Positions 14,842 through 20,620 of a stretch of 21,468 bases of DNA are shown in pieces. Every line of letters begins with the position of its first letter. Within the stretch, counting starts at the first letter, position 1. The stretch comes from a virus. Below the pieces are notes generated by a model. The model saw nothing but the letters and a program-made list of their open reading frames with translations, ran no database searches and had not been told where the DNA came from. Location of the stretch: the IMG/VR virus record IMGVR_UViG_3300046534_000499, positions 1 to 21,468 of that record, one strand, 5' to 3'. The position numbers and the translations under genes are program-made.

Positions 14842-17328
14842 ATGGCTATCACACCAATTTCAAACGCAGTTATACAATACAGCAAAAACGCTTCTGGCGC
14901 ATCTGCTAGCGATTACTACTTAAAACTATATGCCGCTAGCACTTCAACACCTATTAGCATGTATAGCCTTGCTGATGGCACAGGTGCTTTAGCTAAGTGC
15001 CAAATAAACAGCCTTGGTTTTCCTGAAAACGGCTCAGATGCGGTGTTTATTCCCTATATTGACCAAAAATATCGAATGGTCTTATACACAAACGCAACAG
15101 ATGCAGATGCTAACACTTTCGCTAATGCTGTTTTTGATATTGATGATGTGCCACAACAATCAATTGATCTAGACTATTTAAAGCCGCTAGCAACAATAGT
15201 TGCATTAAGAGCCGCAAACCTAACAAGTATAAATTCAGTTCAAACATTGGGCTATTATGCGGCTGGTGATGGCGGTTCAGCTTTATATCGAGCAGATTTA
15301 ACAGATACAACAAGCGCAGATGATGGGTTCTTAGTTATTCTATCGAACGATAGCATAAGATTTAAGCTTATCTATGAAGATGTTTTAAATGTGAAATGGG
15401 CGGGCTCTGTTGGTGATTCTACCACAGACGATTTAGCAGAAATTCAAAAGGTAATTGATGAAGCTAAAGCTCTATCATTATCTTATCAGCAATCTTCAGA
15501 AAGTAAGGCTAACAGACCTGCAGTTACAGTATTCTTTCCGCCCGCTGATGGTTATCGAGTTTCAGCAGCTATGACGTGCGATGATCCTATTTCAATGAAA
15601 TTTGACGGTGGTGGACGTACTTTAATAAGACCTGATAACTTTAATGATTACCCTTTGAAGCTTTCCGGTGAAATATACAGCATGGAAATTAGAGGCTTCA
15701 ACTTTGAATCCACACAAGCAGGCTGTATTAATGTAGAGGGCGACAATGTAAGCGCTTCAAGGGTTCTTGTGTATGATTGCAGGTTTATGGCTGATAACTA
15801 CGATCATAACACTGGGATAGGCATTCGCTACAGAATGCGAAGCTCTCAGTTATTAGTGCAAAGAACATATTTTAATCGAATTGCACATCCTGTTCATAAC
15901 CGTGAATGCGACTTTGTAACCTTCAACGATAACTGTTGGTTTGGGTTTGCGTTTGAGGCCGTTTACGCTGATAGAGACGGTTACATTAGAAATGATTCTG
16001 GCTTTATGAGAGTTGATAATTGTCTATTTGCGGGCGGCCCTGCTGATAATCCTGTTGGTGTTGGTGGTTATGAACCTGCAGGAAGAACAAACGGCACAGA
16101 GATTGCGTATTTCAATATTGGCGAAGAAACGCCAAGTGGTGATGTGACAGAAACGCGATCAAGGCTATCTATTAGAAACACGCGAATAGGCTTTGAGCAG
16201 GGCGCGGGCGCATTAGTGAACTATTTCACGCCTTATGTGGGTAGCGGTACTGATTACAGATCAGGTATATTTATTGATAATATAATCTCTCAACCCAGAG
16301 AAGAAAAAGAATTTAGTGTTGATGGTGTAGAGATTGCTTATCTAATCCGTTTATTTACCATGCCGAATTATATAAATATAAACGGTATGCATGGCAGCGC
16401 AGGCAATATTGGCGTTTTATGTGCTGGCTCAACGACCACACTAAAAGCTTTGCGCGAATCAATTGGTGTGCCAGTAAACTATAATAGCAATTTGGCAGAT
16501 TTAGAAGATCAAACTGCATCTAATCAATATGATGTTAAGGGTATTGCTGCTGTAAACACTTATATGATTGTGAGTAAGCCTACTGCTACGATTAACTTTG
16601 CAGCCGGGTACGCAACAGGCACAGGTGTCACAATGGTAGTAGATGCTTTGATAAAAGCTATTGCTATTGGTGACGTGCTTACTTTTGCAACAGGTAGCGG
16701 TGTATTTACATTAACAGCAGATGCAGCAAAGGGGGCTACCTCTATTGTTGGCGATCTAGTCACAGCCGCCGTTATAGATGATGAAGTTGGAACAGGCCAA
16801 CCGACAGTAGAAGAAAATCAAAAGTGGTTAGAATTATTTAACAAGTTTAATTATTTCTTTGCTTCTGACTTCCCGCTTCCAACTTCGGCGGGCGATGCGA
16901 CAGAGATTAATATTGATACTTGGTTTACTGGATTTGAAACGGCTGAAAGCTCAGTATTTAAAGTTCGCGGCGGCGTTCATACGGCAACAGCGACATTTAA
17001 CACGCTTGCAACAGCGGGTGTTTTTGGTGTTATATCAATAACAAATGAAAATAACACCTCGAACGATATTATTACGCCATATTTTGATTCAATGATTGAT
17101 TATAGCGCTCAACTTGCAAGCATAGAGATAACGCCATTCTTTCTGGTGGCGGGTTCCCCAGCGGCCACAATGACACAAGCACAAGCGGCGGCGGGGGCTA
17201 CTTTAAGACTCAGAATAAGACACGCTGTAAGCCCAGGATCTTCTAATATTAGATGTCGAGGCTTTATGATTAAGCCAATTCAAGACGAATTTAAAAGTCG
17301 TCAGATTGGCGGCTTTGTTCAGTCTTAA
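14842..17328 (+). CDS. Tailspike (beta-helical receptor-binding protein)
   Basis: An 828-residue tailspike. Residues 1 to about 105 look like a head/tail-binding domain (SLGFPENGSDAVFIPYI, YRMVLYTNATDADANTFANA). This is followed by a linker (SIDLDYLKPLATIVALRAA) and the start of a right-handed beta-helix recognisable by YYAAGDGGSALYRAD and VKWAGSVGDSTTDD...IQKVID, as in pectate-lyase-fold phage spikes. Residues about 230-560 carry the helix coils (FDGGGRTL, MEIRGFNFES, VLVYDCRFMADN). A beta-rich C-terminal part has a short module GDVLTFATGSGVFTLTADAA. It likely binds, and may cleave, surface polysaccharide; catalytic acids cannot be assigned by eye. SD is AGAGGAAA. The last 38 bases overlap an opposing gene. 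Confidence 0.88.
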   Translation: MAITPISNAVIQYSKNASGASASDYYLKLYAASTSTPISMYSLADGTGALAKCQINSLGFPENGSDAVFIPYIDQKYRMVLYTNATDADANTFANAVFDIDDVPQQSIDLDYLKPLATIVALRAANLTSINSVQTLGYYAAGDGGSALYRADLTDTTSADDGFLVILSNDSIRFKLIYEDVLNVKWAGSVGDSTTDDLAEIQKVIDEAKALSLSYQQSSESKANRPAVTVFFPPADGYRVSAAMTCDDPISMKFDGGGRTLIRPDNFNDYPLKLSGEIYSMEIRGFNFESTQAGCINVEGDNVSASRVLVYDCRFMADNYDHNTGIGIRYRMRSSQLLVQRTYFNRIAHPVHNRECDFVTFNDNCWFGFAFEAVYADRDGYIRNDSGFMRVDNCLFAGGPADNPVGVGGYEPAGRTNGTEIAYFNIGEETPSGDVTETRSRLSIRNTRIGFEQGAGALVNYFTPYVGSGTDYRSGIFIDNIISQPREEKEFSVDGVEIAYLIRLFTMPNYININGMHGSAGNIGVLCAGSTTTLKALRESIGVPVNYNSNLADLEDQTASNQYDVKGIAAVNTYMIVSKPTATINFAAGYATGTGVTMVVDALIKAIAIGDVLTFATGSGVFTLTADAAKGATSIVGDLVTAAVIDDEVGTGQPTVEENQKWLELFNKFNYFFASDFPLPTSAGDATEINIDTWFTGFETAESSVFKVRGGVHTATATFNTLATAGVFGVISITNENNTSNDIITPYFDSMIDYSAQLASIEITPFFLVAGSPAATMTQAQAAAGATLRLRIRHAVSPGSSNIRCRGFMIKPIQDEFKSRQIGGFVQS

Positions 17329-17647
17329 CGTGAATATAAGGCTTGCCGTTTGTCTCGTTTATTCGCATGTTTTCAGAGTGCATATGTTCTCTAAGTTTGC
17401 GTTTAAACGAGTCTGACTTTTCATTAATAAACATGCTAAGTATTAGTTTTTCACAAGCATCTAGTCGGGAAAGTTCTTTATAAGCATCAGCAAGTTTTCC
17501 GTTTAAAAACTCAATTTCTTTATCTGTGCGAGCTTCAAGGTCAAACTTATCACAGACATTATTAAACAAATCAATTTTCCAGATTTTGCCAGATTTAGGT
17601 TTGTTGTATTTATCTGCTATAGTTTCAAGCAGTATTTGATCATTCAT
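17291..17647 (-). CDS. Hypothetical protein antisense to the tailspike end
   Basis: A 118-residue, charged, helical protein (Lys/Glu/Asn-rich; heptad-like middle around KEIEFLNGKLADAYKELSRL) with no recognised family, signal peptide or membrane segment. The call rests on the SD: AAGGA lies exactly 7 bases before the ATG on this strand, inside the palindrome at 17656-17665. Its last 12 codons plus stop lie antisense to the tailspike C-terminus (38-bp overlap). It is the last gene of the leftward group, separated from the others by the rightward M23 gene. It could be an early gene whose transcript is antisense to the late operon. Confidence 0.72.
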   Translation of the reverse strand: MNDQILLETIADKYNKPKSGKIWKIDLFNNVCDKFDLEARTDKEIEFLNGKLADAYKELSRLDACEKLILSMFINEKSDSFKRKLREHMHSENMRINETNGKPYIHVKTEQSRQSDDF

Positions 17648-17655
17648 TTTTAAAT

Positions 17656-17665
17656 CCTTATAAGG
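17656..17665. promoter_or_regulatory. Palindromic Shine-Dalgarno shared by two divergent genes
   Basis: CCTTATAAGG is a perfect 10-bp palindrome lying midway in the 25-base gap between divergent genes. On each strand it supplies an AAGG(A) ribosome-binding site exactly 7 bases from the ATG (17647 leftward, 17673 rightward). It also contains TATAAG on both strands, but any promoter there would give almost leaderless RNA. Confidence 0.75.
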
Positions 17666-17672
17666 TTATATT

Positions 17673-18077
17673 ATGATTAAAATTATACCACCAGACAGAG
17701 GACAAGACTGTCACGGCTCAGGCGCTTATTTAGCGTCAAGAGGCTCACGAACACACAACGGAGTAGATAAGGCTTGCTTAGTCGGCTCTGTCGTCCTGTC
17801 GTGCTCTGTGGGGCTTGTGACTAAAATAGGCATTGTTTATTCTGATCCTGAAAAAGCTCGGTTTCGATATGTCCAAGTTACAAACCCTTTAGGCTATAAC
17901 TTGCGGTTTTTCTATCTCGATCCTTGCGTTAGTGTAGGTGATGAAATAGGGCGTGATCAGCCTCTTGGTACAGTTCAAGAGCTACCTTACGAGGGAATCA
18001 CACCACATTTTCATTTCGAGATAAAGAAAGACGGTAAATTTATTGATCCTGATAAGTTTCTAAAAAGCTTTAGCTAA
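17673..18077 (+). CDS. M23 metallopeptidase, probable endolysin
   Basis: A 134-residue, single-domain M23 (LytM/lysostaphin-type) zinc peptidase, expected to cut peptide cross-links of the cell wall for lysis or entry. Zinc motif HNGVD gives H28 and D32; HFH at 112-114 gives catalytic-side H112 and ligand H114. The SVVLSCSVGLVTKIG and SVGDEIGRDQPLG stretches match the family's barrel. The usual Y-x-H-L histidine is replaced: the segment reads RFFYLDP with Tyr at 81. There is no signal peptide, so export would need a holin or packaging; none is seen. The gene is rightward among leftward neighbours, shares its SD palindrome with the divergent gene and overlaps the convergent gene by 18 bp. It is probably transcribed by read-through from the tailspike. 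Confidence 0.85.
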   Translation: MIKIIPPDRGQDCHGSGAYLASRGSRTHNGVDKACLVGSVVLSCSVGLVTKIGIVYSDPEKARFRYVQVTNPLGYNLRFFYLDPCVSVGDEIGRDQPLGTVQELPYEGITPHFHFEIKKDGKFIDPDKFLKSFS

Positions 18078-18443
18078 AGATTCTTGTTTAATTTCTAAAA
18101 TCGTTTGTTTGAAGTCTTTTGCAAACTGAAATTTATTTAATGGTTCGGAATAGGCGCCGATCATTTGATAATTTTCAGATAGCAAAAGTTCAACTCGTTT
18201 ATCGTTGCCAGTAGTCGTAACTTCGTCTTCTTTTACCAAAACAAAAACCAGTTTATTTGTTTTAAGCTGTGTTTTAATATTAGTAGAAACTCGATTAATC
18301 GTTTTTGAAATGTCTTTCGATTCCTCGTTTTTATTTTTGTAATACAATAACCGACTTTCAAAAGCGTGAATTATTTTTCGAGCTTCACCGTTCCCGAAGT
18401 CTTCAATGTATGGAGAAAGTCTTTCGTATAATTCTGAACTCAT
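18060..18443 (-). CDS. Hypothetical protein convergent with the M23 gene
   Basis: A 127-residue soluble-looking protein of unknown family: acidic helical N-terminus (MSSELYERLSPYIEDFGNGE), a Lys/Asn-rich middle, a strand pair around KLVFVLVKEDEV and VELLLSENY, and a helical C-terminus. AGAGGA lies 7 bases before the ATG. Its final codons overlap the end of the M23 gene by 18 bp on the other strand, around a 12-bp palindrome (18068-18079) that contains both reading-frame ends. No enzymatic motif or membrane segment is seen. It belongs to the leftward operon downstream of the 50-residue Cys-rich gene, 27 bases away. Confidence 0.72.
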   Translation of the reverse strand: MSSELYERLSPYIEDFGNGEARKIIHAFESRLLYYKNKNEESKDISKTINRVSTNIKTQLKTNKLVFVLVKEDEVTTTGNDKRVELLLSENYQMIGAYSEPLNKFQFAKDFKQTILEIKQESLAKAF

Positions 18444-18470
18444 GATTTAATCCTCTTTTACGACAAATAA

Positions 18471-18623
18471 TTACAATTTAGGTTTGCCGTCGATGTTTTT
18501 ACAATGGCCTATTGCTTTTGGCGCAGGTCTACCAAATTTACAGCACCAGTTATTATGTTTTCCATCTTTTACGCCTTTTGACCAGTGGTGAGGGCATTCT
18601 CTGCAATGTCTTGGTTGTGCCAT
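18471..18623 (-). CDS. Small Cys/His-rich protein, possible zinc binder
   Basis: A 50-residue protein. I chose the Met at 18623 because AAGGAG sits 6 bases upstream; the frame stays open to 18716 but that extension would run through the tRNA-like sequence. Visible ligands are C8 and C11 (CREC) followed by HH at 13-14, CC at 27-28 and a later C41 (GHCKN). Their spacing suits a small zinc or metal-binding knuckle. The remainder is basic. I recognise no named family, and single-zinc phage proteins of this size have diverse roles. It is the first gene leftward of the non-coding tRNA-like region. Confidence 0.7.
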   Translation of the reverse strand: MAQPRHCRECPHHWSKGVKDGKHNNWCCKFGRPAPKAIGHCKNIDGKPKL

Positions 18624-18662
18624 TCCTAACTCCTTCTTGTTCGACAAATTATATATATTTAA

Positions 18663-18800
18663 TGGAGCGGGGAAAGGGATTCGAACCCCTCTAAGCCAGT
18701 CATTATGGTTGCGCAACCTTTAAGACTGTTTGAATGCTTTACCCAACACTTACCAAAAATGAAACTATGATCACTTGTTTTTATCTCAATAAGCCCCCGC
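18663..18800 (-). other. tRNA 3'-end sequence: attachment site or tRNA-like RNA
   Basis: Read leftward, the segment ends in a standard tRNA 3' end: T arm AGGGG-TTCGAAT-CCCTT (18690-18674), acceptor strand TCCCCGC (18673-18667), discriminator T and encoded CCA (18665-18663). The matching 5' acceptor strand GCGGGGG occurs at 18800-18794, seven pairs with one G-T, but 138 bases away rather than about 75. Between them no D arm or standard anticodon arm can be drawn; a long imperfect hairpin occupies the place of the anticodon arm. First pairs G-C, C-G, G-C with T73 resemble glycine tRNAs. Either this is an attP carrying a host tRNA 3' end, with the 5' match a coincidence, or an aberrant tRNA-like RNA. 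Confidence 0.45.
18693..18739. repeat. Imperfect 47-base inverted repeat with a 12-bp palindromic core
   Basis: On the plus strand the arms are AAGC-CAGTC-a-TTA-t then the perfect palindrome GGTTGCGCAACC (18707-18718), then tt-TAA-GACTG, a 7-base bulge, and GCTT. Fifteen or more bases pair on each side of the dyad if the small bulges are allowed. It starts two bases from the T arm of the tRNA-like element and could be integrase core sites, a repressor site or an RNA stem. Confidence 0.7.
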
Positions 18801-18824
18801 TTAAACCCTTTTAACAACAATTAT

Positions 18825-19061
18825 TTAAGTCTGAGTGCCGCAAATCATGCACTTTTTTTGCATATCAATATTTAATAGACAGGCATGATTATCATCATTA
18901 CTTTCTAATATTAGACTTTTTACCTTCAAATCTAACTCACCAGATATGGCAAGTAATTCTTTGTTTTTCGCTTCAAGAGATAAAAACTTATCAGCTAGTT
19001 CTTCATGCGAATATGCGCTAATCACATCGCAAATATCTTTCGTGCTATTTTTCTGCTTCAT
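18825..19061 (-). CDS. Hypothetical coiled-coil-like small protein with C-terminal CxxC
   Basis: A 78-residue protein starting at the Met at 19061, where AGGG lies 8 bases upstream; the frame is open further upstream but without a good SD. Residues about 17-55 form an acidic, Leu-rich helix (EELADKFLSLEAKNKELLAI), and the C-terminus carries CMICG, a half zinc-knuckle. The gene overlaps the preceding leftward gene by 17 bp, so it is probably translationally coupled. It borders the non-coding tRNA-like region. Family unknown; position and size suggest an early accessory protein. Confidence 0.68.
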   Translation of the reverse strand: MKQKNSTKDICDVISAYSHEELADKFLSLEAKNKELLAISGELDLKVKSLILESNDDNHACLLNIDMQKKCMICGTQT

Positions 19062-19257
19062 CTTTAAAACCCTGCTTTTTAAACCAGTTCTCATGCATCG
19101 AGTAAAAATTGTCACACTCGAAACCTTCACCAATTACGTTATTTTTTGGCGTAAAACTAGACATACTTTGTCGTTTCGGATGCGGTTTTGCTTGCTGTCT
19201 GTAACAATAACTTCGAGCATAACAAGCGCTATTAACGCACATTGTTATATCAGCCAT
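19045..19257 (-). CDS. Cys-rich small phage protein
   Basis: A 70-residue protein with an N-terminal Cys cluster (MADITMCVNSACYARSYCYR, cysteines at 7, 12 and 18), a basic middle (AKPHPKRQSMSS) and a C-terminal region with a further Cys (FECDNFYSM). The pattern resembles small conserved phage proteins I have seen without assigned function, often thought to bind a metal. AGGGAG lies 9 bases before the ATG. The 3' end overlaps the next leftward gene. No membrane segment or signal peptide is seen. Confidence 0.72.
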   Translation of the reverse strand: MADITMCVNSACYARSYCYRQQAKPHPKRQSMSSFTPKNNVIGEGFECDNFYSMHENWFKKQGFKDEAEK

Positions 19258-19283
19258 TTTTAACTTCTCCCTTTCGACATTTC

Positions 19284-19475
19284 TTAGATTTGGTTTAAAT
19301 ATTTATCGGCAAACTCTCTTGCCTTTTCATCTGTTGCGCCCCACTTACAAGCAGCATCATAAGAATTTATCCAGACGATTTTTTCTAACATTTCAGCTTT
19401 TTCTCCATAACCCTCTAAAGCTTTGCCAAAATCACCGCAAGCATGATCTTGCTTTAATTGTTCGCTTAATTTCAT
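19284..19475 (-). CDS. Small helical phage protein
   Basis: A 63-residue acidic, helical protein (opening MKLSEQLKQDHACGDFGKAL). A perfect GGAGG lies 8 bases before the ATG. The KQDHxCGDFGKALEG stretch recalls conserved early-region phage proteins of unknown function, but I cannot name a family. Two Cys residues (13 and 43) are too far apart to suggest a zinc motif. It sits between two small leftward genes with short gaps, so it shares their transcript. Confidence 0.72.
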   Translation of the reverse strand: MKLSEQLKQDHACGDFGKALEGYGEKAEMLEKIVWINSYDAACKWGATDEKAREFADKYLNQI

Positions 19476-19499
19476 TACTCAAACCTCCGACATATTCGC

Positions 19500-19685
19500 T
19501 TAAATACTAAACTTATGCTTAGCGCCATCTTTTATACCGCTTTCGCCTGTTTTGACTTGCTCGACGTTTCCGCCATCTTTAAAGAAAGCTTTCATCTGGG
19601 CTTTGATAATCTTGCTTTCTTCTTTTTGAATTCTCATGATGCGGCCGTGTGACATTGCCTCTCCTGGCTTTAGTAGTGTGCTCAT
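19500..19685 (-). CDS. Small basic protein, third of an overlapping gene chain
   Basis: A 61-residue basic protein with a helical N-terminal half (MSHGRIMRIQKEESKIIKAQ at residues 11-30) followed by a turn-rich C-terminus (KDGGNVEQVKTGESGIKDG). The composition suits nucleic-acid binding, perhaps a regulator, but there is no clear helix-turn-helix. GGAG precedes the ATG by 8 bases. Its ATG overlaps the stop of the 46-residue gene upstream (ATGA), so translation is probably coupled. Confidence 0.72.
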   Translation of the reverse strand: MSTLLKPGEAMSHGRIMRIQKEESKIIKAQMKAFFKDGGNVEQVKTGESGIKDGAKHKFSI

Positions 19686-19822
19686 CGTGGAAACTCCATA
19701 GTCTTATTAATGAATGCCATTTGCAGCGCCGTAACTTGGCTTGTGTGCATTGTTTCTTGCTTCTGGCCATAATGGTCTGTGAACTCGCAAAACCACCAGC
19801 CTGCTAAATTATATAGTTTCAA
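19682..19822 (-). CDS. 46-residue protein with a TTG start
   Basis: This tiny gene is supported by its junctions: AAGGAG lies 9 bases before a TTG at 19822-19820, the TTG overlaps the upstream stop (TTGA), and its own TGA overlaps the downstream ATG (ATGA). The protein reads LYNLAGWWFCEFTDHYGQ near the N-terminus and TSQVTALQMAFINKTMEF near the C-terminus, a rich, non-random composition with two adjacent tryptophans. No family is recognised. The first half could be a small beta-hairpin and the second an amphipathic helix. Confidence 0.7.
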   Translation of the reverse strand: MKLYNLAGWWFCEFTDHYGQKQETMHTSQVTALQMAFINKTMEFPR

Positions 19823-19998
19823 AATGCGTGACTCCTTAACATAAGTGGTAGGTCGTTTTCTATTATGCCTAAAAGATCAACATAGAATGATTTTTCTTGT
19901 TGTTCAAACTCTTCTATTGCAGAAGCAACAGATTCAGAAGTAATGGTTTCATGTAAAACTAAGCAGCCTTGCGAGTATGTTATTTCGTAAGCTTTCAT
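19819..19998 (-). CDS. Small acidic protein, first of an overlapping gene chain
   Basis: A 59-residue protein (opening MKAYEITYSQGCLVLHETIT) followed by an acidic helix (VASAIEEFEQQEKSFYVDLL). I chose the Met at 19998 because GGGGGA lies 6 bases upstream; an in-frame ATG at 20028 would begin inside the inverted repeat at 20020-20066 and has no SD. The fold looks like strands plus one helix. Function unknown. It is the first gene after the inverted repeat and may be controlled by it. Its stop is embedded in the next TTG start. Confidence 0.7.
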   Translation of the reverse strand: MKAYEITYSQGCLVLHETITSESVASAIEEFEQQEKSFYVDLLGIIENDLPLMLRSHAF

Positions 19999-20019
19999 CG
20001 TATATCCCCCGTTTCGATG

Positions 20020-20066
20020 TATAAACATTATCTCTTAATAGAATCATTGTAAAGATAATGTTTATA
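20020..20066. promoter_or_regulatory. 14-bp perfect inverted repeat, candidate operator
   Basis: TATAAACATTATCT (20020-20033) is repeated inverted as AGATAATGTTTATA (20053-20066), with a 19-base A/T-rich spacer. Arm centres are 33 bp apart, about three helical turns. On the minus strand TTTACA (20053-20048) followed after 17 bases by TAATGT (20030-20025) could be a weak sigma-70-like promoter lying inside the repeat. There is no T-run, so a terminator is unlikely. It lies between the 119-residue gene and the three-gene overlapping chain. Confidence 0.65.
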
Positions 20067-20076
20067 TTAATTGTGT

Positions 20077-20436
20077 TTATACGTCTGTTGGATCTGGTGC
20101 GTTACATCCAGCACTACTTCTCACATATAAATGGGTCTCCTGATAATCATCGCCACCCATAAGGCGAACTAAAAGACTGCCTAACTCAAATTCATCTTTA
20201 TCAACGACTTCTGACAGATCAATGCCGAAATCAAGCTTAAATTCACTTTCGCCTTTTTTCATGACATATATTCCCGCCATATTTACACCTTCAGGATCTA
20301 TATTTTCAAAATGGCAGTGCATTAAAGGCTGACCATCTTTGTATATTGTGTAATAGTTCTGCGCATCCCATAACAGGAAATCAAACGCTGCTGTTGTTGG
20401 AATAACGTTCTTTTTAAAATTTGTTACATTGCTCAT
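20077..20436 (-). CDS. Hypothetical acidic protein of the leftward operon
   Basis: A 119-residue acidic protein of unknown family. The N-terminal third is mixed (VTNFKKNVIPTTAAFDFLLW), the middle is beta-like (YYTIYKDGQPLMHCHF), then a KKGESEFKLDFGIDLSE strand pair and an acidic helix with LLVRLMGGDDY. The C-terminus ends in Pro/Asp. GAGA lies 7 bases before the ATG, a weak SD. No motif, membrane segment or signal peptide is seen. It is the largest gene of the left operon between ssb and the tRNA-like region. Confidence 0.7.
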   Translation of the reverse strand: MSNVTNFKKNVIPTTAAFDFLLWDAQNYYTIYKDGQPLMHCHFENIDPEGVNMAGIYVMKKGESEFKLDFGIDLSEVVDKDEFELGSLLVRLMGGDDYQETHLYVRSSAGCNAPDPTDV

Positions 20437-20452
20437 AATATTCTCGATTAAA

Positions 20453-20608
20453 TTATAAATAGTTAATTATTAGGCTTATTTTCTTTGTTTTTTTAAATTC
20501 ATTCCATATATCAGGCGGTATTTTATTAAGCCTATAACCTGTTTTAAATAGGTAAATACTTAGGCATGCCGAAATTATAGCTAGAAAACCGTACAATAAA
20601 ACTTCCAT
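20453..20608 (-). CDS. 51-residue single-pass membrane protein
   Basis: A short gene with a clear SD: GGGG 7 bases before the ATG at 20608 (an in-frame ATG six bases further upstream is too close to the SD). Residues about 4-21 (LLYGFLAIISACLSIYLF) are a strong membrane segment, followed by a basic, probably cytoplasmic tail (YRLNKIPPDIWNEFKKTKK). It may act at the inner membrane, for example in exclusion of other phages or as a lysis accessory, but neither is shown. A canonical holin would normally have more hydrophobic segments or sit beside the endolysin. It follows the 54-residue gene by 12 bases. Confidence 0.7.
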   Translation of the reverse strand: MEVLLYGFLAIISACLSIYLFKTGYRLNKIPPDIWNEFKKTKKISLIINYL

Positions 20609-20620
20609 CTTCATTCCCCT

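Noticed and set aside
16500-17328. Diversity-generating retroelement target in the spike, by analogy with BPP-1
   Set aside because: No reverse transcriptase, template repeat or adenine-biased variable repeat was seen in this window, and the receptor protein is a beta-helical spike.
17636-17664. Sigma-70-like promoter TTGATC/17/TATAAG before the M23 gene
   Set aside because: Transcription would begin at about the start codon, leaving out the SD. The -10 coincides with the palindrome and may be fortuitous.
18068-18079. CTTTAGCTAAAG palindrome as a bidirectional terminator
   Set aside because: The stem would be four pairs with a four-base loop, too weak, and there is no T-run. It is explained by the overlapping ends of two convergent genes.
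18512-18694. Plus-strand frame ending in MERGKGFEPL
   Set aside because: This is the familiar translation artefact across a tRNA 3' end on the other strand, and it also runs antisense to the 50-residue Cys-rich gene.
18624-18716. Upstream extension of the 50-residue Cys-rich gene
   Set aside because: The extension would be encoded by the tRNA-like T arm and acceptor, and the strong AAGGAG favours the Met at 18623.
18791-18803. TAAGC-GGGG-GCTTA hairpin as terminator of the 78-residue gene
   Set aside because: Only five pairs and no T-run follow on the leftward strand. It also overlaps the proposed 5' acceptor strand, so its complementarity could be the cause of that match.
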